Source of the DNA: Synchiropus splendidus
Lineage: Eukaryota; Chordata; Actinopteri; Syngnathiformes; Callionymidae
Reading direction: 5' to 3'
Length of the DNA: 64,000 nucleotides
Assembly (NCBI RefSeq): GCF_027744825.2
Contig: NC_071334.1
Location: 2,762,437-2,826,436, forward strand
The notes beneath the pieces were generated by a model. The model had not been told where the DNA came from. It searched no databases and saw only the letters and a program-made list of their open reading frames with translations. Below, piece after piece: positions 35,230 to 46,205 of the stretch. The translations under genes and the position numbers were made by a program. The stretch's first letter is position 1, and each line of letters opens with the position of its first letter.

Positions 35230-36165
35230 TAGTGATAGGTCCAGCGACACTGAGGCGTCGATGCGTGCGCCGAGCTTCCAGGGCAAACCCCGTGTCGGTG
35301 CGCGTACCGCTTTAAGAAAGTCACGTGACCACTACCGGAACCGTGTCGACACAGTGCTCCCGCGCCAAACTGTGTTTATAAGGAAGCGCATCTGTCAACA
35401 GGATGGACGCTCAAAACAAGCATCGAGTTATTGTCGCATTACTCTGCGTTAAATATCCGCAAGATGGAAGACGTCGCTGGTAAACGCAAGTTTTCTGCAG
35501 TGTGGGACTATTTCGGTCTTGTCTTTTCAGACGACCTGTGGCAGCACCTCGACCATGAAGTTGGCCAGATGATGCGCAACCCCATTGTTGATGCGCACTC
35601 AGAGGTGCAGCGCTATATGTCAACAGGACACGTTGCACGTACGGAAGACCCGCTCTTATACTGGAAGTCCATGGAGGCAACGTTCCCTCACCTATTTATA
35701 TTGGCCACACAGGTGTTGTGCACACCGGCCTCTTCAGTGCCTTGTGAGAGGATCTTCTCAAAGGCGGGGGAAATTGCCTCAAAAAAAAGAAATAGACTGA
35801 ATAACAAAACGCTGGAGAAACTAATTTTTTGGAATAAAAATCTTTAATTACAATGAGTCCATTGTCATTCACAACACTTTTACTTAGGCATTCAGACAGA
35901 TGTTCACTTAATTTATCAACTGCGTCTCGAATATCAAAGATTTTTTTTTAATGAAATTACGTATATCTAAAAATAATGTGAATGCAAATGCCTAATCAAT
36001 GGAATTGGATAAAATTGGTTTGACAGATCAGTGTCAGATGACCCTGTCAAATGTTTCCTGCAAGTCCACCAGGTGTCAGTATTCAGCAACACAGTGTCAA
36101 CACAGTGTCAATACAGTGTGTCACTGTGTCGAAACGATACAGGATGCCTCATCTACCCATCACTA
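35230..36165 (+). mobile_element. Non-autonomous hAT element in the E intron, with 8-bp TSD
   Basis: 936 bp bounded by TAGTGATAGGT at the left and ACCCATCACTA at the right (inverted ends, core AGTGAT-GGGT). Direct 8-bp duplications ACATTTTG flank it at 35222-35229 and 36166-36173, as hAT transposition produces. The matching place in gene B (47312-47319, reverse strand) has one ACATTTTG and no insert. It carries a fused short transposase reading frame (next entry). A second copy lies at 54435-55169. Confidence 0.93.
35464..35847 (+). CDS. Internally deleted hAT transposase (BED start joined to hATC end)
   Basis: 127 codons from ATG 35464 to TAA 35847. The start MEDVAGKRKFSAVWDYF resembles the beginning of a BED finger. 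After a short joint the text is hATC dimerisation domain: LLYWKSMEATFPHLFILA, SSVPCERIFSKAGEI and KKRNRLNNKTLEKLIFWN. The catalytic DDE core is absent, so it cannot move DNA but could in principle bind DNA or dimerise with an active transposase. Confidence 0.75.
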   Translation: MEDVAGKRKFSAVWDYFGLVFSDDLWQHLDHEVGQMMRNPIVDAHSEVQRYMSTGHVARTEDPLLYWKSMEATFPHLFILATQVLCTPASSVPCERIFSKAGEIASKKRNRLNNKTLEKLIFWNKNL

Positions 36166-36672
36166 ACATTTTGTATGTTATGTTTTCACTCACTACCTTC
36201 TTATTTCTGCACCTTATCGTAACCTTTACACCCACTGTGGCTCTAAGAGCTCCTGTAACAGTGAACTTCTCCTTGGTGAGATGAATAAAGTCTTATCTCT
36301 GCAGTCCTGAAACGGGAAAAGTGCATTTGACCAAAGCAGTCGTTTTTCAAACTTCAACTTGTTCTACATTTTTAGTTACAAGCGCTTCAAATGTCTGGAT
36401 GTGAAGCCATGTTGTTAGTATGTTTTGATATCTTCTGACCACTGCTGGTCAAGACAGGAAGGAAGGAACAGACGATTCTGCACACAACGATCCATGTACG
36501 AACTGAAAATACTTCGTGTTAAAGCACTGTTTATAACACGTATGACAGGTTGATAATAGACGTAAAAGCCCACATTTAGATATTATTCAGACATAACACA
36601 AGCTGGAAGACAATCTGGTGTCATGTTGGTAAATCAACCAGAGAAAAGACCGGTCAAAACACAGGTGCTCAC

Positions 36673-36990
36673 CTCGCTCCGGATACAGACGCAGCTTCCT
36701 TGGCTTCTTCAGTTAGCTTCAGGCTAAAGAGCCACAAGATGAGCGGATATCAACACGCATCGACAGACACGGAGTTTTCTGGATAGAACTTAGACGAATG
36801 TCTAGTGAATCCGAGGAACAATGATCCACTAACTGCCCAATAAAACAACTGTTGCACCAGCAGAAATCCAGGAATAAACCAGGAAGCTGACGGACGCAGC
36901 CAGAGAGACTCACTCGAGGTCAAACACCCGGATGTGTTCCCGAGAGAAAGGCTCACTGGCGCCCCCTGACGGCTCCAACGAGTCAGTTAC
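36673..36990 (-). promoter_or_regulatory. Gene E promoter/non-coding first exon
   Basis: Reverse-strand match to the first exons of B, C and D: GACTCGTTGGAGCCGTCAGG, GGGGCGCCAGTGAGCC, AACACATCCGGGTGTTTGAC, and the end CTGTATCCGGAGCGAG followed by a GTGAGCACC donor at 36672. The ~390 bp upstream (36990-37380) are also shared with C and D. Transcription start is inferred. Confidence 0.65.
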
Positions 36991-37469
36991 AATTTAAACT
37001 CTTTCACGGTAAACACACAAGTATTAAAACAATAATCTATTAATGGAGCCTTGTTTGACAGTTCCATGCTGCATGTTGATCATAATGTAGCGACCTGGTG
37101 AACTGTGACACAAGGGTTTGTGGGCAGTGAAAAAAAAGTGTTTTGATGTGTTTGATTTGTTGTTCCTTTATTTGGTGCAGAAGACTCTCGCTGTGTTCAG
37201 TGGTTTGGGGGTGTGTTCTACACACACGATAAATCTGATCAACAAACACTGTGGGACCATTAACAGGCAGCTAATCTCATCTAAAACCCTGCTGCTTCAT
37301 TGTCAACTCAGGTGCTGGAATAGTGAAGAAACCAGAGTGGACTGTCACCAATAGCCAGCGCTCCTAAAATCAGACCTGATAAATCCATCGGAAATGAACA
37401 CGTGACATAGCAGCCTGATACTCTGAAGAAAACAAATGGCTGATCAGACACTTGTTAGTGATCTAAATC

Positions 37470-38060
37470 ATGAAAAGCTCCCGACTTGACTCTCACCCAG
37501 GTGAGGACCCAGCTCAGGAAGATCAAGGTGAAGAAAGCTGCAGGTCCAGACGGCATCAGTTCCAGGCTTCTGAAATCCTGTGTGGACCAGCTGTTTGGAC
37601 ATGTCCAGCACATGTTCAACCTGAGTTTGAGGCTGGGCATCAACCCTCAGCTGTGGAAGACATCCTGCCTGGTTCTGGTGCCAGAGACCCTCCACCCAAA
37701 AGAGCTCAACCACTACAGGCCAGTGACGCTGACATCTCATCAGATGAAGACTCTGGAGAGACTCATCCTCGCCCACCTGCTCCCACTGCTGAGCTCCTCC
37801 ATGGACCTGCTGCAGTTGGCCGACCAGCCTTGCATCGATGTGCTCTCTGGACTCAGTGGAGGAGGTGGGAGACAGGAGGACTGTGGCCAAGCTGTCACCC
37901 CTGATGGACCACCTGTCTCACCTCCTCCAGGAGACTCTGACAGCACTGGGCGGCTCCTTCAGTCACCAGCTGATCCACCATCGCTGCACCACGGAGCGAT
38001 TTCCACGCTTCTTTCTGCTGTCAGGTTGTACAACAGTAAAACCTGAGGGAATCATTGTAC
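37470..38060 (+). mobile_element. Rex1-type LINE fragment, internally deleted
   Basis: RT leader KKAAGPDGISSRLLKSC, HMFNLSLRLG, PQLWKTSCLVLVPET, NHYRPVTLTSHQMKTLERLILAHL, then a deletion removing the catalytic RT, and a C-terminal part read in another frame (LDSVEEVGDRRTVAKL, FFLLSGCTTVKP). It sits inside the divergent E-A promoter spacer. Inverted fragments recur in the paralogous spacers at 53.2 and 58.75 kb. Confidence 0.82.
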
Positions 38061-38412
38061 ATTTTTTCTCACAGTTATTGTTCATTTTATATTTGTTGAT
38101 GAATTATGGGCATTTATCTATGTATTGACTTGTTTGATAGTTTGTGACTTGACTGTTTTTTGTAGCTTTGTGTTCTCATGTATGGTGGTGCGTTGTTGTT
38201 GTCGTGACCTTGGCACAAAAGGACACATCTAACGTGTGATATTCTTTGCTGATGTTCCTGTTTTGCAGCCTGCTGCTTTGTTGCCCATGATGCCCGAAAG
38301 ATCTGCGGCGGATGGAAGTATGACCAGAAGCATGTTGCGCCTTTGAAACAATGTGCTGGGCTGACGTGTGCACGCACTCTGATTGATACATCATGAAGCT
38401 TCAGTGACTGCT

Positions 38413-38426
38413 CCAGCAGAGGGCGC
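38413..38426 (+). promoter_or_regulatory. CTCF-type motif upstream of gene A
   Basis: CCAGCAGAGGGCGC matches CCASYAGRKGGCRC at all 14 positions and is followed by TATAAAACA. The inverted copies of this spacer carry CCAGCAGAGAGCGC (one mismatch) at about 51450 and 58650 on the minus strand. Confidence 0.5.
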
Positions 38427-38926
38427 TATAAAACAGCACGTCTGTGAAACTCGCGTGTGACTGCGCGTCTCAGGTCAGCTGTGATCCAGGAGATGGAGAG
38501 CCATCACGATACATGATCTAAGGGTTAACATCTGCAACATTCGGACTTCGGTTGGAAATTTCTTTCGACTTTTATTTTGGCGCAGAATATACAGCGTGAG
38601 ACATTTTCATGGCATCTCTGCCTCTCGTGTGTCACGCTAATAACAGTCCCCCGGTCAACAACACGGAACAAAACTTGGCTCCAGGGTGAGTCTCTTTGTC
38701 CGCGTCCTTCGTCTTCGAGTCCTGGTTTTCCGTTTCACCTAAAGTTGTTTCACAGGCGAGTTTGCGGCTCATTTTTCCCGCCGATTCACCCCACATTTGT
38801 TTAAATAGTATCCAGACAAGTCAATTTCAGTCGATGCTTGTAGATGTCTGGTCATTTGTGGCTGTTTCGCTTCGCCTTGAAGCTCGCTGAAGATGCTACA
38901 CCAGATCCATGTGAAACAGGAGCGAG
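38427..38926 (+). promoter_or_regulatory. Gene A promoter and non-coding first exon
   Basis: A TATAAAA box is visible at about 38426-38432. The first exon is a diverged version of the E/B/C/D exon. Shared parts include GAGTCTCTTTGTC-GCGTCC, the TCAGTCGATGC block and the end GGAGCGAG at 38926. The donor after it is GC (GCGAGTCC) rather than GT. Inverted partial copies lie downstream of genes B, C and D. Confidence 0.55.
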
Positions 38927-39366
38927 GCGAGTCCCTTCGCTTTGACTCTCTCGACTCTTCTTCCCTTCTCATTTGCTCACATTCTTTGATGGTCAATATC
39001 TGCCAGATTGTTGGGATCTGTTTTATTGCCTCATTGTTGTGAATATCCACAGCGGGAACGTAATCCGATCTTTGCCGAGCATCGTTTCTTTTCAGACTTT
39101 AATGTCTTTGAAAGCGCCAGTCGCCAGCCTTCAGTACCGGACTGGCTGCTTTATTGACATCACAGTTCAGTGCGAATGGAGCCGAAGTCGGTGACACAGT
39201 ATTGATGTAGAAATATGGCCACCAATAGGTCTTGGTGCATAGCTTCACTTTGACAGCGTTTTCTGAACATGGCTTTATTTATTTTTGGATACAAATTTCA
39301 TAACGTGTAAATGTGCAAAGAAATAAAAAAAAAGTATAGATTGGCTAAATAACAGACGGGTATTTA

Positions 39367-39918
39367 TTAACGGTGGGACTTTAACAAGTTAATTACGATT
39401 AATTAATTACAACAAAAAATAATTAAATGTAATTTAACAGTTTGCTTTTTTTTGTAACCTCTGATCCCACTGATGCACAAGACACGTGGCAGCTAGGATG
39501 AGAACAACAACAACAAACATGGAGGAATCCTCCCTGGAACAAAGCAAACAGATGCTTTTGTTTTTCACTACACAATGACCAGGGTTTCCAAGGTATTTGA
39601 AATTATTACACAATTGAAATTCTTACACAAATGTTTTCAAGACATGAAAATAGCTTCAGTTTAACTCAGGTGATATAAAACCTTGAATATAGCCACCATG
39701 GTGATTTATTGTGCTGTTGTCAAACTGACATTTTGTTCTTTAAATGTATTTATGTGTCGATCATTTGATTCAGTAATGTACCAAATTCATTGAAATTGAA
39801 AAATGTGGATTCTTGTGGCAAATGTTCTTATACCAATGAACTGCGATTAATTTAGATGAATTAATCACAAATTCTCTAATTAACTGGATACATTTTTGGA
39901 ATCGAATCCCACCCCTAA
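39367..39918. mobile_element. Candidate MITE-like DNA transposon in the gene A first intron
   Basis: Left end TTAACGGTGGGAC and right end (reverse complement) TTAGGGGTGGGAT agree at 10 of 13 positions. TATTTA flanks both sides (39361-39366 and 39919-39924). Both subterminal regions hold GATTAATTAATT-type runs. The interior has no protein. The A/T-rich flanks make the TSD only weakly convincing. Confidence 0.45.
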
Positions 39919-40504
39919 TATTTATATTAAATAGATAAAAAAAAAAACGTGAAGAATGTTTGGGTCATCTTAACACGCTATAAATGAAGTTCTCTGCTGT
40001 GTGAAAGTGAAAATCCTGGCTCTAGATCTTAAAGAACTCATGGCATCTTTTATATTTATTATTTTATTTATTATTATTTTATTATTTATATTTTATATTT
40101 ATTTTCTCAAACGGATGGATCCATATACACTATATTCCGGGGTCACTCTTTGAACTGTGTTTTTGATGAGAAGGACCCTGTGTTGAGTTCAGAATCCCCA
40201 AATGATACACAGCACTTTGTCTCACACTGTGAAATGGTTCTGGGAACAGATGAGTCAATTTTGGGAGTAGCCTTGAATTCAGGCAGATATGATGCCGCCA
40301 TACTCCCGGTGGTCTGTTGCAGTTGTTTTTGCAATGAGTTACCAAGTCGATGTGAATAAATGTGTCAGTATGATGGCAAATAATCCCATGAAGTCTAATT
40401 TGTCTTTGGTGTGAACATTCAGTGAGAGTTGAGTCCTGATTCAGGCAACATGCTTCGGGTGGTGGGTTGAGTGTTCTCTCTGTAAACTTTTCAGGGGGAT
40501 CAAA

Positions 40505-40661
40505 ATGTCCAGACTGGAACATTTGAAAGATTCCTTCAAGCAGCGGCTGATAGCTGCTGCCGACGATCATCTGCTGCCGAGTCTTCACGACATATTCATC
40601 GGGTATAAACGTGAGACGGAACGAAGGAGACTCCTGCTGGAGAAGGTGACAGAGGGAGCAG

Positions 40662-40713
<52 letters not shown>

Positions 40714-42410
40714 ATGATTAGATTAGATTTGTGGGGAAATTCACAATGTCACGTTTTCATTTTCACTTGCCGAGGTTGAGAGACAGTTATCCTGGACTCT
40801 CACCAAATCGTCGTCGTTTTCGTTTCACTCGGTGTATCCGATACTTTTTGAAGCCAGGTCCCGGAGTGGATACATGTGACAATGCCGGATACGTGTCTCT
40901 GGTATACGATACTTTCTGAAAACTGACATGTCACTGCCCCGCCTCGCTCACGACCCAGAAGGCTTCGACAGTCACCCCACAACAACGACGACGACGACTA
41001 CGGTGTTGCACTCTATCTGCGGCATCTGTTGTACTTGCTGGAACTTTTATCTGAGCACATGATCAACTAGCACTAGTACGGGTGAGACAATGTGCGGCTC
41101 CGTGTCGACAGAGTCTCAGTCCACTGAGGAAGTGTGAACCACTGACTCGGGGCAGATGCGTCGACGTCTCTGGTTCCTCTGCCAACAGATGTTTCACAAC
41201 TGCTGACACGTAAAAAATAGCAAGAACAAAGCCTGCACCAAAACACATTTTGAAAATTGGTTTACTGATCCACCCAGCAGAAATATTACTGGACAACACC
41301 AGCAAGAGTTCATGAATAATTGGATTGTTCAGTGACTCAAGTGTGTGTGTGTGTGTCCCTGCAGGTGTCCAGCAGCTGCTGGTGATTAAGAATGAAGATA
41401 TTACGAAGCAGCAGAGGTGCAGCTTTAGTCTGGATCAGGAGGGACCATCACCTCTTCTCGCTAATGAAGCAAAAGAAGTTGAGAGTGAAATCAAAGAAGA
41501 AGCGGAAGATGCAACCCAGGTCTCCATCACCGTTGTGAAGAGTGAGTTTGATGAACTGGCATCCAGCAGTTCAACTCACAAACAAATTCAAACAGAGTCT
41601 CATGGAGACGAGTGTGGAGGACTATTTCTAGCCAGCGACTGGGTTCACCACCAGAGGTTGCTGTGTTCTGAATCTGGCACTGATGACAGCGAAGACTGGG
41701 GGGAGAACAGTTGCACTCAGTCTGGTTCAAATTCTGTGGAGAATCCCGCAGTTCATGTCAATGAAAAGAAAGATGATCTTAAATCACTGATCTGCTCTAA
41801 ATGTGGGGAGAAAATGTGTACAGATACTCGAGGCAATACTCACAGCTGTGGTCAATGCAAAACCTGGACTTGTGAAAAACCTGTTAGCTGCCCTCAGTGT
41901 GGTAAATGCTTTGCACATAAAGGCAATCTGAAACGACACATGGTTATTCACACGGGAGAAAAACCTTTTAGATGCTCTCGGTGTGATAAATGTTTTACTC
42001 AGAAAAGCAACCTCATGAGCCACATTAGAATTCACACTGAAGAAAAACCCTTCAGCTGCTCTCATTGTGGTAAATGTTTTACACTGAAATGCAGCTTGAA
42101 GATTCACATGAGACGACACACTGGAGAAAGACCTTTCAGCTGCTCTCAGTGTGCTAAATGTTTCAAAGACTGCGCAAACCTGAAGGCACACATGAGAATT
42201 CACACAGGAGAAAGTCCCTTTGTCTGCCCTCACTGTGGTAAATGTTTTACTCAGAAGTGCAACTTGAAGATTCACATGAGACTACACACTGGAGAAAACC
42301 CCTTCCGGTGCTCTCTGTGTCTCAAGTGTTTTAAACATAGCAGTAGCCTCAAGAAACACATGGTAACTCATGCAGAAGTCCAAAGTCTGTCTTCCGCTCA
42401 CAGCGTGTAA
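40505..42410 (+). CDS. Gene A: two-coding-exon C2H2 zinc-finger protein (6 fingers)
   Basis: Coding exons are 40505-40661 (exon from 40495, after acceptor CTTTTCAG) and 41365-42410, joined in phase 1 through GCAG|GTACAC and TGTGTCCCTGCAG|GTGTCC. Exon 1 encodes a 52-residue helical, basic domain ([20 protein letters not shown]...ERRRLLLEK) typical of the start of fish zinc-finger proteins. Exon 2 has acidic sequence with IKNE, IKEE and VKSE motifs and [10 protein letters not shown] non-canonical Cys-rich stretch (CSKCGEKMC) and six fingers with variable helices (e.g. [24 protein letters not shown]) follow, ending in [10 protein letters not shown] and TAA 42408-42410. This is the only member with a complete N-terminal domain and no disabling change. 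Likely a nuclear DNA-binding regulator. Confidence 0.87.
40663..40711 (+). repeat. (AC)n microsatellite at the gene A exon-1 donor
   Basis: About 24 AC units start inside the splice donor itself (G|GTACACAC...). The matching acceptor 650 bp downstream lies behind a (TG)n run. Confidence 0.9.
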
Positions 42411-43700
42411 AGGTTATGTCTTCAGTGAATATCAGCAGTAATTGTGGATAGTGGCTGTCATGTCTTTAGTGACAAGATTACTCAGATTAATCCTGCCGAG
42501 ACTTTAAAAAATATTTATAAGAAAATATTTAATGGAACCCATGGTGGTGAGATGCCTCGCTCCTCACGCTTCATGTTGCAGTGTTCTGTTCCTTTGAGAT
42601 TCTTCACACCTCTGCCTTGCTCAGCGTTTTCACTTCACCCACACAAGGGCAGCAAATACCGGAAGAGGCTTTGTTCATGCGAATGCGTCATCAGCAATGC
42701 GACGGCACAGTTCATGATCAAAACACACCTTGTTGTCGTGAGTGACGGACATCTGAGATCTGCTCCTCTTTATCTATGTACATCTTTCTACTAAGAAGTC
42801 ATCAACATGACCAGCTTCTATACTTGTCAAACTTCCGTAGCCCGCCAGTAAAGAGTCTGATCTCGCTGTCTGGGTGGACAATATCATTCAAAAACAACTT
42901 CACAAACTGCTGAAACTACGGTACATCCTGCTTGGATTTACCCCCCAACTCACTGGATGGATGAGCTTCATTCTTCTCACCTTTTTTTCTTTTCAAAAGA
43001 TGCCTTTAAGCTTTCTTTAGATTTCCAATGCATTTTGTCATGCTTTTCTGCAATATTCTGCAATAAATTATATAATGCTGTCGAGCTGTGATCCCTTTTC
43101 CCTCATAAGTCAATGGTTTGATAATGTCCTCGAGTATGGGCAGCATCGCTTGTAAAGCTTCAGAAATGGTAGGGTTTGATCCACATTGTGGAGATGGAGG
43201 GAGGGGCTGATGAGTGGGTTTGTTTACTGAGGAGATTCAAAGACAGCTCATCCTCCACCCTGAATCACCAACAATGACCGAAGGCTGTCACAGAGACAGC
43301 AGTAGGGTGACAACCGTGGCACAAAAGGCTTTGTATATTCTGATCAGGGACTGGTGAAACAGACTGTTAACACAGAGTTCTATTCTGAATTCACAGTTGT
43401 CTTCTTGGTCTGCATTCAGATTGTTCTGTACATCTTTACTGTCTGTTGTTTGTCTCGCAGGTGTAGTCAACTTTTTGGACATTAACTCATCTATGATGTT
43501 ACCGGAATCCTCACATTTACCCATTCCAGTAGAGCTTTCAACTGCTGGCTGGACTCCGAAATGGACTGCTCCGCAAAGAGAACTTGCGGACCCTCCTAGA
43601 CATTCAAAGAGCATTTTGTGTCGGCTGACGACTGCTGTTTTCCTGGGAAGGAAAGGGGAACAAATCTCTGATCACTGTAAAAAATGAGAAGCAAAACCTC
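42411..43700. other. 3' flank of gene A, no further gene recognised
   Basis: Contains an AATAAA near 43061 that could serve gene A. The open stretch 43397-43687 (+) is preceded by a CTCGCAG acceptor-like string but matches nothing known to me. Confidence 0.4.
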
Positions 43701-43718
43701 CAAAAGGAGAATGTAATT

Positions 43719-44204
43719 TTACATAGCCAACATGCCCGTGCTGAGAATTTGGTCAGTCATAGACAGACAGACAGACAGATATACTGAACTGCAACATGCA
43801 CGGCTGAGTCTCACCATATCGCCCACCGCGAGTAAAATGCCGTCTGTATGTTTCTTAAATGCTCCAATCCACTCTTCACCACCTGCGGTCAAACATGGCG
43901 ATCTATTAGTTTCCACGGTCGGATCTTTCACTTCCCACGTACGGTACTGCAATACTTCCTGATTGTTGATAGCTTGTGCATCGGTCTGGAGCTCGTCTGC
44001 GCGCTCCCGTCTCTGACCTGATCTGGGCTGCGTTGCAGGGGCCGCTGCTCCATCTCCTAACACTGAAGCCAGTGCGATGGCCGCTAGCATCATATCATAA
44101 ACACGCATTCGCATCTCCTCATTCCCTTCTATCAACTTTCTCAACTCCCTCTTTGTCAACCATGGAGCTGATTTCACCTCATCTTTCAACTTTTCTTTTT
44201 TCAC
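43719..44204 (-). CDS. Unrecognised open reading frame (161 codons)
   Basis: Opens MKKEKLKDEVKSAPWL with charged helical text (KRELRKLIEGNEEMRMRVYD), then an Ala/Pro-rich part and EEWIGAFKKHTDGILLAVGDMV. It has some feel of a capsid-type or other transposon-borne protein, but no motif allows a call. Upstream frames on the same strand are broken. No promoter or splice sites are evident. Confidence 0.2.
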   Translation of the reverse strand: MKKEKLKDEVKSAPWLTKRELRKLIEGNEEMRMRVYDMMLAAIALASVLGDGAAAPATQPRSGQRRERADELQTDAQAINNQEVLQYRTWEVKDPTVETNRSPCLTAGGEEWIGAFKKHTDGILLAVGDMVRLSRACCSSVYLSVCLSMTDQILSTGMLAM

Positions 44205-44639
44205 AACTCTCCTTTCCTTCTACTGTAAATTCTCAGACTAATGTTCCACAGTGCATCTCTGCCTCAGAAACTCATTCTCCTTCTTTAACATCTTTATTGA
44301 AACTTTTTCTGTGCTTCTCTTTTCTCTCCTTATCAACTGCTGCCAAAACTTGTCTCGAATTCCACCAACAGGTCATCCATCTTTCTCTGACTCTTCTTAC
44401 GATCCTTGTTGCATCCATGTAAAGTACACACATCTTACTCCTGTTCACTGAGCAACACATTCATTTCTCCTTCATTAGTTTACTTTTTTTTCACTTTTTT
44501 TTAAATCACAAAACGCATCCCTGACCTTGTGTGAACACTGAGCGTCAAACTCAGATAAAACTCTTGACGCTGTTTCAGGGGTTCCCAGCAACATTGCAGA
44601 ATGACTACCAAAAACCCACAAGTTAAAATCTGAAAGAAT

Positions 44640-44960
44640 GTATTCCCTGACAGAGCTGTGGGTCCACAACTACACCTGACTCAGCCTCAGCTCCAGTGGT
44701 GTAGAGTGACCAAGACTATCTCTGGCCCTGACCCTTTTATGACACATTTCAGTTCATCTTGAGGTGTAGTCTCCACTGATTGGTCCTGGTCTCTTGGGGT
44801 CCCGGTTGCCATGGTGCCAAATTCCTGATCCTGTGCTGACACCTCTGGGTTTGGAGCGACGTTGGTGAATCCTCTTGTTGTTGCCCATTTTCTGGCCTGT
44901 TTTGGGTGAGAAGCTGTGAGCAGATGATCCGGTCCTCTCCTCTGATAGTGTTGCTTCTGC
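44640..44960. repeat. Diverged repeat shared with 51780-52110
   Basis: Both places share, in order, CCTGACAGAG, GGTGTAGAGTGAC / GGTAGAGTGAC, TTGACCCTTTTAT-like text, GATTGGTCCT and AACCATGGCAAC / TTGCCATGGTG. The unit was probably copied with the cluster or is an unnamed repeat. No protein is recognisable. Confidence 0.4.
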
Positions 44961-45359
44961 TGGTGGACCGGCTCGTCCCATCTCTGCCTGGCTCCATCAT
45001 TCCTCCGCCTCACCCGTATCGCTGTCCCAGAGGTTCATTATCTTCCACATTCCTTCACTGGGCTGTTTGGACCGGTTCTGATCCAAACAGCCACACCCAA
45101 AGTTGGATGTGTATATTATAGTGACGTGTCCGCTGTGTTGAGTACATGAACAGCGCACCGAGAAATGCTCCAATGACATAGCTGATGACATTGCTGAAGA
45201 CAGTAGAAGCCTTTAACTGGCTGTACCACTTGACCGGTTCAGGAAGTGGGTCGAGCAGTTCAATTCCAGATTTAAGTGGCGCGAAACGCTATGGAAGTTC
45301 CCTGTTTTGTCACATTTTGTGAGCAGCTGTGTATCCATTATTGATTACTGTGGTCATGG

Positions 45360-45540
45360 AACCATCAAGAAAGAGAAGGTTTTCACCGGTTTGGGAAGAC
45401 TTCGATCTCATCTCTGCCAACAAGATCAATACGATGGAGATATAGCAGGGCAGATTCTGTCAAAGAATAGAAACAGGCTCAGTCCAAAAACAGTTGAAAA
45501 ATATATATTTTTGAATAAAAATTATTTAAATTAAATTTTG
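45360..45540 (+). mobile_element. hAT-derived fragment (BED start plus hATC end)
   Basis: In adjacent frames the strand reads RKRRFSPVWEDFDLI (BED-like start) and then AGQILSKNRNRLSPKTVEKYIFLNKNYL (hATC end). The architecture is the same as at 35464-35847 but the sequence is diverged. Ends and target duplication were not found. Confidence 0.65.
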
Positions 45541-46205
45541 CTGTGTGTGTGTTTGCATCTTATCCATGTCTTCTCAAACCCCATCACAGCATTTCCCCCC
45601 ATCTATGTCTTATATTGTTGATGACAATCCTACTGAAAGCTTTGGGCAACACAAGTTCATGCTTGCAGAATCTTATATTTAATGTCCACTTGCGCATATG
45701 AACATCATGTGTCGAACCAATTCCTCTAAATGCCTCAGTACGACAAGAAGCTTCATCTCGCCATCACTACAATGCCTTTTTATTAATTAATTTCAATAAA
45801 GTGTTAACCTTAAAAGTTTGGTGAGAACTTTTGCTGGTGACCGTGATACATTATTTCCCTATTTTCACAACAGTGCTGCCATCCACCTTAAATCTCCGTT
45901 CACATAAAATAGTACGACAAATGAAGTCATACTTAAGTCATTTATTTCACACATCCTTTCAGTCGTGGTATGAACATTTGTTTTACTGTAATCCTAAATT
46001 AACATTCAAATTACCCAGATACTACAACACTGTTTTATTCTTTTACCGGCATTAAAGAGTTTACTATCCACAGTCTTTTGCGTCACAGTTCACCAGGACG
46101 CTACATTATGATCAACATGCAGCATGAAACTGTCAAAGAAGGCTCCATTAATAGATTATTGTTTAAATACTTTTGTGTCTTTCAAGAAAGTTTAAATTGT
46201 AACTG

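Noticed and set aside
40130..40711. Long minus-strand open frame beginning with Cys-Val repeats
   Set aside because: It arises from the (AC)n microsatellite and overlaps the coding exon 1 of gene A on the other strand.
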